A model generated the notes under the pieces. It ran no database searches. It had not been told where the DNA came from and worked only from the letters and a program-made list of their open reading frames with translations. This document shows, one piece after another, positions 6,809 through 14,903 of a stretch of DNA of 58,160 bases. The position numbers and the translations under genes are program-made. The stretch lies in contig DYJA01000035.1 of NCBI GenBank assembly GCA_020723345.1, forward strand, positions 1-58,160, given 5' to 3'. Within the stretch, counting starts at the first letter, position 1. Every line of letters begins with the position of its first letter. The stretch is from Candidatus Aquidulcis sp. GTDB lineage: Bacteria > Chloroflexota > Anaerolineae > UBA4142.

Positions 6809-9220
6809 TCAAGCGTGTTCTCGCGGGCAATTCGTGACGACGTGGATGCGCGCGTCGGCGTCCGTCCAAGTTTCGCCGCGCGCGTCGACGCGGCGCGTTT
6901 CGCCCGGCGGCAAGATGAACTCGAGTCGCGAGTACGGCAACGCGAAATCGCCGCGCGCTTGCGTGCCTAGTTCGATGGTGTTTGATTCTGCGATCACCTG
7001 CAAGGTTACTCGAGTCAACGCGCCGCGCTGATAGTTCAGTGTCACGCCGTCGTCCTCGATCAGCGTGAACGCGCCGCGACCTTCGCGCGGAGGCGGGAAA
7101 ACGTACACTTGACGCACATCGTCCGGTTCTGCGCCGATGTGCCGCATCACCTTGCCCATCGGAATGATGCCTCCGGCGGAGACGAACAGCGGAATCCGTT
7201 CGAGCGGCGCGTCCACTTGGATTTCTTGCCCGCCGCGGTACCACTTGCCCGTGTAAAAATCGCACCAGTCGGTTTCCTGGGGCAAATAGACGCGGCGCGT
7301 GCGCGCGCCGGCTTCGTACACCGACGCGACGAGCAAGTTGGGACCGAGCATGAAATCGAACGATTCAGTGTGGCAGCGCGCGTCGCGCGGAAACGCGTAC
7401 ACCATCGGACGAATGATCGGGCGTCCCGTCTGCGCGCTTTCGAACAACAGCGAGTACAGGTACGGCATCAGCCGATAACGGAATTCGATCCATTCGCGAA
7501 TGATGGGCAAAACTTCCGGATACATCCACGGTTCGTTCGCTGTGCCGTCGAGATGCCACGAGTGGATCGTAAAGCGCGGATGAAAGACGCCGTTCTGCAC
7601 CCAACGCACGAACAGTTCCGGCGACGGCGCCAGTCCCATAAAACCGCCGACATCGTGTCCTGTATTTCCCATTCCGGACAGCGACAGCCCCAAGCCCATC
7701 GGAATGTTGTACTTGAGCGTTTCCCACGAGGTTGAATTATCGCCTGACCAGGTTTGCGCGTAGCGTTGCATCCCCGGACACGCGGAACGCGTGATGAGGT
7801 ACGGGCGTTCGTTCGGGTGAAACTCGCGCTGCGCTTCGTACGACGCGCGTACCATCAGCATTGTTTCAAGCGAACGCGCCAGCGCGATGCGGAGCGGTTC
7901 GCCGAACCCGGCGCAGCGCGCGTCGTCATCCCAGATTTCGAACTCGTTGTTGTCGTTCCAGGTTGAGGCGATGCCGTACTCGAGCAATTGCGCGCGGACG
8001 TTTTCTTTCCACCAATTGTAACCCGCTTCGCTCGTGAAATCAATGTACGATCCCTGTCCGCCCCAGAACACACTGGCTTGGGGCGCGTCGCTCTCGGCGG
8101 ATTCGATGAATCCGCCGCGTGATGCCACTTCGTCGTAGCGCGGATGCGTCGTCAGCAAACACGGTTTGATGTTCGCGGTGAGATGAATTCCGGCGCGCGC
8201 GAAATTGTCAACCATCGCGCGCGGATCGGGAATGCGATTGCGATTCCAGGTGAACACATTTCGTTTTTCATCGGCGTCGAGCGTATAGCCCGACGACAAA
8301 TGAAACAAGTCGCACGGAATTTGATGCTCGGCGCACAGCGCGACGAATTGTTTGAGTTGTTCTTGCGCGTCGGGCGCTTCGGTGTAACTCATCGTGGAGC
8401 CGAGATAGCCGAGCGACCAGCGCGGCGGTACGATCTGGATGCGCCCGGTCAGCGCGGTGAACTTTTCGACGACCTGTTCGATGCTCGGACCATAGATCAA
8501 GTAATAATCGAGATCGCCGTCGTCGGCTTGATAGTAGCGATAGCGTCCGTGATACGCGTCTACTTCGCAACCCAGGTCGAACACGCACGGCGCGAAATTG
8601 TCGTAAAAGAGACCGTAGGCGATTTGCGAATCTGGAATGAAGGTGATGTAAAACGGAAAGTGTTTGTAGAGCGGGTCCGTCGTGCGCGCGTTATAGCCGA
8701 GCGCGTCGAGATTCCGCATCCGCATCCGCGTCCCGGCTTTGTCCAGTTCGCCCGCGCGCTCGCCCAAACCGTAGTAATGTTCATCCGGGCGATGTTCCAT
8801 GTAGTGCCAGATCGCTTTGCCCGCGCGATCATAGACGTACGCGCGCCCGGACAAATCGCACGCGAACGGCTCGCCGCGCGCGTCTGACCACTGAATCGCA
8901 AAATCGCTCAGCGTGATGGTGAGTTGCAGTTGCTGGGTCTGGACGCGCAGCGCGTTCTCAACGCGCGCGCTTTCGAAACGCGGCAACGCGAACGGCGAAA
9001 GATCATCGCGACGACGACCTTCGCGCGGTACATCGCCGTCCTTGCCGGCGACTGTCCAAGTGCGCGCGAGGCGCGGCTTGCCCTCCGGAAAATGCTCGAC
9101 GCGAATCAGATCGTCGGCGAGGATCGAGACCCGCAAGATTTCGCCGCGTCCGCCTTGGAAAACAAGCGGATGCGCGGCGGAGTCGAGCGGTGAAACGTGA
9201 GTGACGGCGGTGAGGCGCAA
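6809..9220 (-). CDS. GH31 alpha-glucosidase-type glycoside hydrolase
   Basis: The protein of 803 residues has the usual GH31 length. The nucleophile motif is WNDNNE (W421-N422-D423). The acid/base region is TWSGDNSTSWETL with D494. Other family motifs are YYGLGERAG and HSWHLDGTANEPW. It releases alpha-linked glucose or xylose from oligosaccharide ends. No signal peptide is seen, so it probably acts in the cytoplasm on sugars brought in by the ABC importer encoded just upstream. The start is a TTG one base after the stop of the permease gene, suggesting translational coupling. It is the last gene of the operon under the LacI-type regulator. Confidence 0.92.
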   Translation of the reverse strand: MRLTAVTHVSPLDSAAHPLVFQGGRGEILRVSILADDLIRVEHFPEGKPRLARTWTVAGKDGDVPREGRRRDDLSPFALPRFESARVENALRVQTQQLQLTITLSDFAIQWSDARGEPFACDLSGRAYVYDRAGKAIWHYMEHRPDEHYYGLGERAGELDKAGTRMRMRNLDALGYNARTTDPLYKHFPFYITFIPDSQIAYGLFYDNFAPCVFDLGCEVDAYHGRYRYYQADDGDLDYYLIYGPSIEQVVEKFTALTGRIQIVPPRWSLGYLGSTMSYTEAPDAQEQLKQFVALCAEHQIPCDLFHLSSGYTLDADEKRNVFTWNRNRIPDPRAMVDNFARAGIHLTANIKPCLLTTHPRYDEVASRGGFIESAESDAPQASVFWGGQGSYIDFTSEAGYNWWKENVRAQLLEYGIASTWNDNNEFEIWDDDARCAGFGEPLRIALARSLETMLMVRASYEAQREFHPNERPYLITRSACPGMQRYAQTWSGDNSTSWETLKYNIPMGLGLSLSGMGNTGHDVGGFMGLAPSPELFVRWVQNGVFHPRFTIHSWHLDGTANEPWMYPEVLPIIREWIEFRYRLMPYLYSLLFESAQTGRPIIRPMVYAFPRDARCHTESFDFMLGPNLLVASVYEAGARTRRVYLPQETDWCDFYTGKWYRGGQEIQVDAPLERIPLFVSAGGIIPMGKVMRHIGAEPDDVRQVYVFPPPREGRGAFTLIEDDGVTLNYQRGALTRVTLQVIAESNTIELGTQARGDFALPYSRLEFILPPGETRRVDARGETWTDADARIHVVTNCPREHA

Positions 9221-9221
9221 T

Positions 9222-10277
9222 TTATTTCATCCCTGTCGTCGCGATACCGGTGGTGATATATTTTTCCAGAAAGGCAAAGACAAGCGTGATCGGCAGCAGC
9301 GTGAGTACGGTCATCGCCAGAATGTAATTCCACTGTTGATTGAGTTCGCCCTGGAACGCGTTCAAGCCGACTTGGAGCGTGAACAATTCAGTCTTGCTGA
9401 CGACGATGAGGGGCCACAGAAAATCGTTCCAGCGCCACATGACCGAAAAGATCGCGAGCACGGCGAGCGCGGGCGCGGCAAGCGGGAGGATGATTTGCCC
9501 ATAGATGCGCCATTCGCTCGCGCCGTCAATGCGCGCGGACTGAATCAAGTCGTCGGGAATCGTCAGCATGTATTGGCGCAATAAAAACACGCCGGTCGGC
9601 GTTGCTGCGCCGGGAATGATCAAGCCCCACAAATTGTTCGTCCAGCCGACTTTGGCGATGACGAGGAACGCCGGGATCAAGATCACCGAGACCGGCACCA
9701 TCAATGTACTGATGATGATCAGCAAGATCGCATCGCGCCCGCGAAATTCGTACTTGCTCAACGCAAACGCCGCCATGCTGTTGATGAGTAGGGTAACCAG
9801 CGTGGCAGCCGTGGTGACGATTACGGAATTTTGCAAGTACGTCAGGAATGGAAATTTTTCCACCGCGCCGATATAGTTGTCCCACTCGAACGTGATCGAA
9901 CGCACCGGCGCGCGCTGATCCAGTTTGATGTCGATCGGGTCACTCTGGGGCGCGGCAGGGTCGATCACGCGCGCGCCGATGCCGACCTGGGAAATTTGCG
10001 CGAGGCGGCGGACGGAGCCGTCCGCCATTTTCACGTCGTACAGATCGAGCGGTTTGTCATAGCCCTCGACTTTGACGGATTCCTGTTTGTACGGCAGAAA
10101 CGTCGGCGGAAATTCGTACAGCCCGGACAGCGGCTTGAACGACGACAGGATCAGCCACAGCACCGGCCCAAACATGACGAGCACGCCCGCGAGCAAGTAC
10201 GCATACGTGATGATATCGGCAACATCCAAGCGTTTGCCGCCGTGGCGGCGGGTGAGAAAGGTGGTGATTGTTTGCAT
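9222..10277 (-). CDS. Sugar ABC transporter permease (MalG type) with an enlarged first loop
   Basis: A MalG-type permease of 351 residues. The start at 10277 is set by GGAGA upstream; the open frame continues to 10355 only through repeat sequence. The EAA motif IQSARIDGASEWRIYGQII is intact. Between the first membrane span (VLVMFGPVLWLILSS) and the second lies an unusually long outside loop of roughly 100 residues, including the stretch YDVKMADGSVRRLAQISQVG. Related permeases often carry only about half this. The loop could contact the binding protein. Its neighbours are the MalF-type partner upstream and the GH31 hydrolase downstream. Confidence 0.9.
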   Translation of the reverse strand: MQTITTFLTRRHGGKRLDVADIITYAYLLAGVLVMFGPVLWLILSSFKPLSGLYEFPPTFLPYKQESVKVEGYDKPLDLYDVKMADGSVRRLAQISQVGIGARVIDPAAPQSDPIDIKLDQRAPVRSITFEWDNYIGAVEKFPFLTYLQNSVIVTTAATLVTLLINSMAAFALSKYEFRGRDAILLIIISTLMVPVSVILIPAFLVIAKVGWTNNLWGLIIPGAATPTGVFLLRQYMLTIPDDLIQSARIDGASEWRIYGQIILPLAAPALAVLAIFSVMWRWNDFLWPLIVVSKTELFTLQVGLNAFQGELNQQWNYILAMTVLTLLPITLVFAFLEKYITTGIATTGMK

Positions 10278-10293
10278 GCGAGTCTCCTCATTC

Positions 10294-10353
10294 GACCGCC
10301 GACGACCGACGGCAGACCGCCTCAATGCGGTCGGCGGTCGGCAGTCGGCGGTC
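10294..10353. repeat. Mirrored-word repeat (GACCGCCGAC type)
   Basis: GACCGCCGACGACCGACGGC and GGCGGTCGGCAGTCGGCGGTC face each other around a short centre. It fills the gap between the two permease genes. Translated in the permease frame it would give an Arg-rich tail that is not family sequence, which helped fix the start at 10277. Confidence 0.7.
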
Positions 10354-10358
10354 ATTTG

Positions 10359-11378
10359 CTACGCGGCTTCCTGTCGCCGCTGGAACAGCAGTTGCCCAAT
10401 GGTCAAGATCAGCAGCACGACGGCGAGTACGAGCGATGCCGCCGCCGCCATGCCATAATTGCGGAACTCGAAAGCCGTGCGATAGATGTACTGGACGATG
10501 TAAAGCGTCGCCGTACCCGGTCCGCCGTTCGTCAACACGAATACTTGATCGAATACTTGGACGGCGCGAATGAGCGCAAGCACCAGCACGACGGTCATCG
10601 TCGGCATCAGCAGAGGCAGGGTGACATTCCAAAACGATCGCCACTTGTTCGCGCCATCCATCGAAGCGGCTTCGTACATCTCTTTCGGAATTCCCTGTAA
10701 ACCCGCCAGCAGAATCAGCGTAAAGAAACCCATTTGCGCCCAGACGCTCACCGCGATCACCCAGAACTGCGCCCAATTCGCGTCGAGCAGCCACGGGACT
10801 TTGGTCAGTCCGAGCGAAACGAGAAACGCGTTGAGCAGACCGTTTTGGTACTGCAAAATCCATTTCCAGATCAACGCGACGACGACCGGCGAAAGGAGCA
10901 CGGGATAAAAGAAAATCGCGCGGAAAAAACCGCGCCCCCGGACGTCGCGATTGAGCGCGAGCGCTGTGATGAGCGACATCAGGATGATGAAGGCGACTTG
11001 GAAAACGACGAAAGTCAGTGTGTTCCACGCGCCGCGCCAGAACAAATCTTCGGCGCAGGTGTTGGGCTTGAAGAAATCTTGGCAGCTGAAGATCTTTTCA
11101 AAATTGGCAGCGCCGACGACCGGACGATTCTCCAACAGAATCGAGTCGCCGCCGGTAAAGCCATAATAGAAATTCAATAGCATCGGGATCAGAATAAAAA
11201 TCCCGAAAATCAGGAGATTGGGCAGCACGAAAAAATATGCCATGCGTTTGTACCCAATCAGGTTTTGGAGCGGCGCCAAAATGTAATCGAGCCAGGACAT
11301 TGCCCAGAGAAAGGGCTGGAGCAACAGGTTGCTAGAGAGCCATTCGGGCTTGGATGTTTGCGAGGAAATGGATTGCAT
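10359..11378 (-). CDS. Sugar ABC transporter permease (MalF type)
   Basis: A MalF-type permease of 339 residues, starting at the ATG read from 11378 behind a strong GGAGG. About six membrane spans follow a ~60-residue N-terminal part (first span YFFVLPNLLIFGIFILIPML). The EAA motif reads YEAASMDGANKWRSFWNV. A long extracellular segment after the first span contains two cysteines (SCQDFFKPNTCAEDLFW). These could form a disulphide, which is unusual for the family. It works with the adjacent MalG-type permease and the upstream binding protein. Confidence 0.9.
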   Translation of the reverse strand: MQSISSQTSKPEWLSSNLLLQPFLWAMSWLDYILAPLQNLIGYKRMAYFFVLPNLLIFGIFILIPMLLNFYYGFTGGDSILLENRPVVGAANFEKIFSCQDFFKPNTCAEDLFWRGAWNTLTFVVFQVAFIILMSLITALALNRDVRGRGFFRAIFFYPVLLSPVVVALIWKWILQYQNGLLNAFLVSLGLTKVPWLLDANWAQFWVIAVSVWAQMGFFTLILLAGLQGIPKEMYEAASMDGANKWRSFWNVTLPLLMPTMTVVLVLALIRAVQVFDQVFVLTNGGPGTATLYIVQYIYRTAFEFRNYGMAAAASLVLAVVLLILTIGQLLFQRRQEAA

Positions 11379-11447
11379 GGTCGTCCCTCCGAGGCAGAAT
11401 CGTGCCGGGCTATCGGTTCGCGATAGCCCGGCAGACATCACGCGGAC

Positions 11448-12854
11448 TTATTTCTTGACTGCCGCCGCGGCTTCGTCCATCTTTTGTTGAATTTTCTTGA
11501 TTGCTTCGTCCAGTGACAATTCGCCGGTGATGGCTTGGCTCAAGCGGTCGCGCATTTCCGGATTGAGCGTCTGTCCCAGCGCGTTGAACTGGAGATAGTA
11601 CGATTCGGGCATCAGTTTTCCGACTTCCTTGAGGAAGACATTCATCTGTTTGTTGCTGCTCGGATATGTGACACCCTTCTTCGACAGACTCATCGAGCCG
11701 GGGAGGAAGAGCGACTTGGCGGAGAACTCTGCCAACACATCGTCGCTCGTGAGGTACTCAACCAGCTTGGCGACTTCTTTCGGATTCTTGGACGCTTTGA
11801 ACGCGACGAGCGCCGCGCCGCCGGGCATACCGGTCGATCCGCAGTCGCCATAGGGATTCGGCACCACGTCCCATTCGAACTTGTTGCCGATCTGTTGGGC
11901 GAACTGACCGACTTGCCAGTTGCCGGAGAAGTAGAACACGAGTTGACCGTTGACGAAAACCGTGTTACCGGCGGCATAACCACCGCCGCCGCCGACCCAG
12001 ATTTCGGGAGGCGTGATCTTGTCTTTGTGCCAACCAATCAGCATGTTGGCGGCATTGCGGAAACCGGGCGTGTCGATCGTGAACTTGGTTTCGGTCAAGC
12101 CGTTAACGTAGTGCGCGCATAAACCGAGCGAAGGTCCCCAAAAGCGATGACCGCTGCGATCCATCGCGACGGCATAGGGCGTCTTGGTCGCGGTCGCGAC
12201 TTTTTTCGCCGCGTCCACCCATTCTTGCCAGGTCACTTTATCTTTCGTATCGCTGGGCACGGGCACACCGGCTTGCGCGAACAACGTGCGGTTGATGAAT
12301 GGACCGCTCACCGTGAACTGGGTCGGGAAGCCGTACAGTCCGGTCTTGTCATCCGGTTTGCGGAGCGCGCCGAGGAATGCCGGCGACCAATTCGCTTCCC
12401 AGGCGGCGGCGTTGGTCAAGTTGGGTCGCAGGTCGAGGAAATAGCCCTGGAAGCGCGCGAGATCCGTGACGCGCGCGAGATCGGGCGGCGTGCCAGATTC
12501 AACTTGCGGTTGCAGAATTTTGTTGAGGTCGGCGTAGGCAACCGTATCCATCTTGACGGTGATGTTGGGATTGGCGGCTTGGAACTTGTCCAAGAGTGAG
12601 CGCATCACGGCGCCTTCGTTGCCGTCGTCGTACCACGTGATCCGCAGTTCGACTTTTTGCGCGGCTTGGGTCGGCGCGGTCGTTGGTTTGGGCGCTTCGG
12701 TCGGCTTGGGCGCGTCGGTCGGTTTGGGCGCATCGGTTGGCTTGGGCGCCGCCGTTGGCGGCGCGGCGGTCGGCGCGGGCGTGGGCGCGGGCGCGCAGGC
12801 AAAGAGAGCAAAGAGCGCGACAAGCACGACCGTGAGCAAAACAATTCGTTTCAT
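11448..12854 (-). CDS. ABC sugar-binding lipoprotein with repeat linker
   Basis: A 468-residue solute-binding protein. A Sec lipoprotein signal is visible: a basic start, a hydrophobic core and the lipobox LFAC near residue 20. A stalk follows that repeats KPTDAP several times (about residues 37-60), then the binding domain starting VELRITWYDDGNEGAVM. It should present an alpha-linked oligosaccharide to the permeases encoded directly downstream, judged from the GH31 gene in the operon. The C-terminal motif LSLDEAIKKIQQKMDEAAAA is common to family 1 binding proteins. It is the first gene after the divergent promoter region. Confidence 0.92.
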   Translation of the reverse strand: MKRIVLLTVVLVALFALFACAPAPTPAPTAAPPTAAPKPTDAPKPTDAPKPTEAPKPTTAPTQAAQKVELRITWYDDGNEGAVMRSLLDKFQAANPNITVKMDTVAYADLNKILQPQVESGTPPDLARVTDLARFQGYFLDLRPNLTNAAAWEANWSPAFLGALRKPDDKTGLYGFPTQFTVSGPFINRTLFAQAGVPVPSDTKDKVTWQEWVDAAKKVATATKTPYAVAMDRSGHRFWGPSLGLCAHYVNGLTETKFTIDTPGFRNAANMLIGWHKDKITPPEIWVGGGGGYAAGNTVFVNGQLVFYFSGNWQVGQFAQQIGNKFEWDVVPNPYGDCGSTGMPGGAALVAFKASKNPKEVAKLVEYLTSDDVLAEFSAKSLFLPGSMSLSKKGVTYPSSNKQMNVFLKEVGKLMPESYYLQFNALGQTLNPEMRDRLSQAITGELSLDEAIKKIQQKMDEAAAAVKK

Positions 12855-12970
12855 CAGAAATCCTCCTTTGGTCTGAATGGTTCTTGTGCGGAACGGTTTA
12901 CCTGGCGATTGAATCTGATTCGTGTTGCGGCTTCACTCCTCCCTTCCAATTCGACTGGCAATCGAACAAT

Positions 12971-12996
12971 CGAACGATAATAGGTCAATTCGTTCG
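12971..12996. promoter_or_regulatory. Candidate operator for the sugar operon (LacI-type site)
   Basis: CGAACGA (12971-12977) and TCGTTCG (12990-12996) are exact inverted arms 12 bases apart, just downstream of the minus-strand -10 box. The same CGAACG/CGTTCG arms recur at the divergent promoter (13084-13109). More TCGAAC half sites lie nearby. Confidence 0.6.
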
Positions 12997-13004
12997 CGTA
13001 TTCG

Positions 13005-13033
13005 ATTATACTGTATTTCTTCAAAAATGTCAA
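13005..13033 (-). promoter_or_regulatory. Consensus promoter of the binding protein-permease-GH31 operon
   Basis: On the minus strand TTGACA (13033-13028), 17 bases, TATAAT (13010-13005): a perfect match to the housekeeping consensus. It fires away from the lacI-like gene. Confidence 0.88.
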
Positions 13034-13049
13034 TGGTTTTGGGTGAAAA

Positions 13050-13078
13050 TTGACAATTTCGAACTCGTATGGTATTAT
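13050..13078 (+). promoter_or_regulatory. Near-consensus promoter of the LacI-family regulator
   Basis: TTGACA (13050-13055), 17 bases, TATTAT (13073-13078), 46 bases before the start codon of the regulator gene. Its -35 box lies only 17 bases from that of the divergent promoter, so one bound protein could affect both. Confidence 0.85.
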
Positions 13079-13083
13079 ATTCA

Positions 13084-13109
13084 TCGAACGATTGAACGTA
13101 ACCGTTCGA
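13084..13109. promoter_or_regulatory. Candidate autoregulatory operator of the LacI-family gene
   Basis: TCGAACG (13084-13090) and CGTTCGA (13103-13109) form inverted arms right after the -10 box. A tighter palindrome, GAACG-TAAC-CGTTC (13094-13107), overlaps it and has the size of a typical LacI-family site. Which half sites are used cannot be decided by eye. Confidence 0.55.
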
Positions 13110-13123
13110 GGAGTATCGTCGCT

Positions 13124-14116
13124 ATGCCATCTGTTTCCGAAATCGCGCGCCGCGCCGGTGTATCGAAAAGTACTGTTTCGCTCGCGCTCAACAATCGCCC
13201 GAACGTTTCCAATGCCACGCGCCAGCGCGTCGTGCAGGCGCTAGAAGATCTGCAGCGAGCGACTGCGGCTCGATCGGTCAAAGCGGAGCAAAGAATCAAT
13301 GTGTTGCTCATTCATCCGATCATGCTTGGCTCGCAGCAAGTTTTCCGCGAGTTGTTGCAGGGAGTCAAGAGCGGTGTCGAACAAGCCGATGGTCGCCTCA
13401 CGCTCGCGGTCCATCAACCGCCGCTGCAACCCGAACACGCAACGCACGCGCTGCTGCACGATCACGCGTTTCGCCCGGATGGCGTCATCGTCATGCGCGC
13501 GCGCGTGGATGATCCCATCCTCGACGAAGTGCGCCGCGAGAACCTGCCCTGTGTGTTGCTGGCACGGCAGGACGCCCCGCCGGATATGAGCGCGGTCGGC
13601 ATGGATAACGTCGCTGGCGCGCGTGAAGCGACCGAGTACCTGATCACGTTGGGACATCGCCGCATCGCGTTTGTCGGCGGCGATGCGGGTTATGATTACA
13701 CCCAGTTGCGTCAAGCGGGCTATCGCGCCGCGCTGCAAGCCGCGCAATTGCCAACCGACGATCTCACCTTCCTGGGCGCCGGCGACGAAGCCGCGCGAGC
13801 ATTTTTGAACGCGCGCACACGCGCCACCGCGATTTTTTTCGTGAACGACGAACACGCATTGCGCGCGTTGCCCGTGCTCGCGAAATCCGGTTTGCGGATT
13901 CCAGAAGACTTGTCGGTGATCTGTTTCGACGATACGGATAATGTGCAGCGTTGCAATCCACCGCTCACCGCGGTCTCTGTTCCGCGCACCCAGATTGGTT
14001 ATTGGACCGCCAAAACTCTGCTGGACTGTATTCACCACCGCGACCTCAAGACTGTGCGAGTCATCCTGCGGACGGGGCTGAGCGTGCGCGCTTCGTGCCA
14101 ACCGCTCAAGGAATGA
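13124..14116 (+). CDS. LacI-family transcriptional regulator
   Basis: A 330-residue regulator. The N-terminal helix-turn-helix and hinge are clear (EIARRAGVSKSTVSLALNNR, then VSNATRQRVVQALEDL). A periplasmic-binding-protein-like sensor domain follows, with family motifs such as GAREATEYLITLGHRRIAFV and ICFDDTDNVQRCNPPLTAVS. The start at 13124 follows GAGGAG and fits the promoter upstream; the frame is open further 5' but without family sequence. It is divergent from the sugar operon, and shared CGAACG/CGTTCG sites at both promoters make it the likely repressor of both units. The inducer is probably a mono- or disaccharide released from the imported sugar. Confidence 0.93.
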   Translation: MPSVSEIARRAGVSKSTVSLALNNRPNVSNATRQRVVQALEDLQRATAARSVKAEQRINVLLIHPIMLGSQQVFRELLQGVKSGVEQADGRLTLAVHQPPLQPEHATHALLHDHAFRPDGVIVMRARVDDPILDEVRRENLPCVLLARQDAPPDMSAVGMDNVAGAREATEYLITLGHRRIAFVGGDAGYDYTQLRQAGYRAALQAAQLPTDDLTFLGAGDEAARAFLNARTRATAIFFVNDEHALRALPVLAKSGLRIPEDLSVICFDDTDNVQRCNPPLTAVSVPRTQIGYWTAKTLLDCIHHRDLKTVRVILRTGLSVRASCQPLKE

Positions 14117-14134
14117 TCGCGCCGTCTCTCCGTT

Positions 14135-14164
14135 CGTCGTGAATTCGATGGGGCGCATCTCAGT
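14135..14164 (-). pseudogene. Remnant of a GntR/UTRA regulator C-terminus
   Basis: These 30 bases match 27 of 30 bases of the GntR gene at 5871-5900. On the minus strand they encode TEMRPIEFTT, the same UTRA segment as in that regulator. No other UTRA sequence is visible around it. It looks like a leftover of a second, lost regulator gene, or of a small duplication. Confidence 0.5.
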
Positions 14165-14182
14165 TCTAGGTTCTACCCGCCC

Positions 14183-14211
14183 TTGACCCCATGGTTCGAT
14201 TCAAGTACAAT
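14183..14211 (+). promoter_or_regulatory. Promoter of the Nudix gene, possibly leaderless
   Basis: TTGACC (14183-14188), 17 bases, TACAAT (14206-14211). The expected transcription start is about 14218, where GTG-ATG begins. The message would start at or next to the start codon, with no room for a ribosome binding site. Confidence 0.65.
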
Positions 14212-14220
14212 GCGCTCGTG

Positions 14221-14841
14221 ATGTACGATGATGTTCGCCGCGCGCTTGCGCTGCCGCGGCCCGGACGCGCCGCGCAGATTCGCATGGCGCCGCGACCGCG
14301 GGCAGGCGGAATGTTTCCGTGGCTGGCGAATCGACTAATCAAACAAGCCGGTGTCTTGATTTTGCTGTACCCCAGCACGGATGACTTGGGATTTTTTCTG
14401 ACGCGGCGCGCGGATACGGTCGAAATGCACAAGGGACAAATTTCACTGCCCGGCGGCGCGCAAGAGCCGGGCGAATCGCTCGCGCAGACCGCGCTGCGCG
14501 AAACGCGCGAGGAACTGGGAATTCCTGACGCGCCCATCGAACTGCTCGGCGACGCGTTGACGCCGGTGGATATTCCGGTCAGCGGTTTTCGCGCGACGCC
14601 GTTCGTCGCGTTCACGCCGACGCGCCCGGAGGTTCACGCCGCGCCCGGCGAAGTCGTCGAACTGATCGAGCCGTCGCTGGGATGGATCGTGGACGAAAAA
14701 AATATCGTCGAAGAAACGTGGGACATTCGCGGCTATCCCGCCATCGTACCGTACTTTGCGATCAACGGGCACAAAGTGTGGGGCGCGACGGCGGCAATAT
14801 TGAGTGAGTTTAGCGCGATGTTGCGTATGGTTGGGAATTAG
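14221..14841 (+). CDS. Nudix hydrolase of the CoA pyrophosphatase type (NudL-like)
   Basis: The Nudix box is complete: GGAQEPGESLAQTALRETRE followed by ELG. Just before it lies HKGQISLPGG, matching the segment that marks the CoA/acyl-CoA diphosphatase subgroup (UPF0035). Such enzymes cut CoA to phosphopantetheine and adenosine 3',5'-bisphosphate. From the ATG at 14221 the protein has 206 residues, within the family range. An in-frame ATG at 14191 lies inside the predicted promoter and is less likely. The substrate is inferred from the motif only. Confidence 0.88.
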   Translation: MYDDVRRALALPRPGRAAQIRMAPRPRAGGMFPWLANRLIKQAGVLILLYPSTDDLGFFLTRRADTVEMHKGQISLPGGAQEPGESLAQTALRETREELGIPDAPIELLGDALTPVDIPVSGFRATPFVAFTPTRPEVHAAPGEVVELIEPSLGWIVDEKNIVEETWDIRGYPAIVPYFAINGHKVWGATAAILSEFSAMLRMVGN

Positions 14842-14893
14842 GCAATCAGTCAATTGGTCAACGGGTTGCCTAATTGCCTAGTCGCCCGATTGA
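14842..14893. repeat. Mirrored-word repeat (CAATTGGTCAA type)
   Basis: GGCAATCAGTCAATTGGTCA is followed by GGTTGCCTAATTGCC, its rough mirror. The same words form the repeats at 15880-15935 and 38903-38962, so these three belong together. Confidence 0.65.
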
Positions 14894-14903
14894 CGCGGTG
14901 AGA

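Noticed and set aside
12605-12760. Regular short repeats in the second binding-protein gene, considered as a CRISPR-like or tandem array
   Set aside because: They encode the KPTDAP stalk of a lipoprotein and have no spacers.
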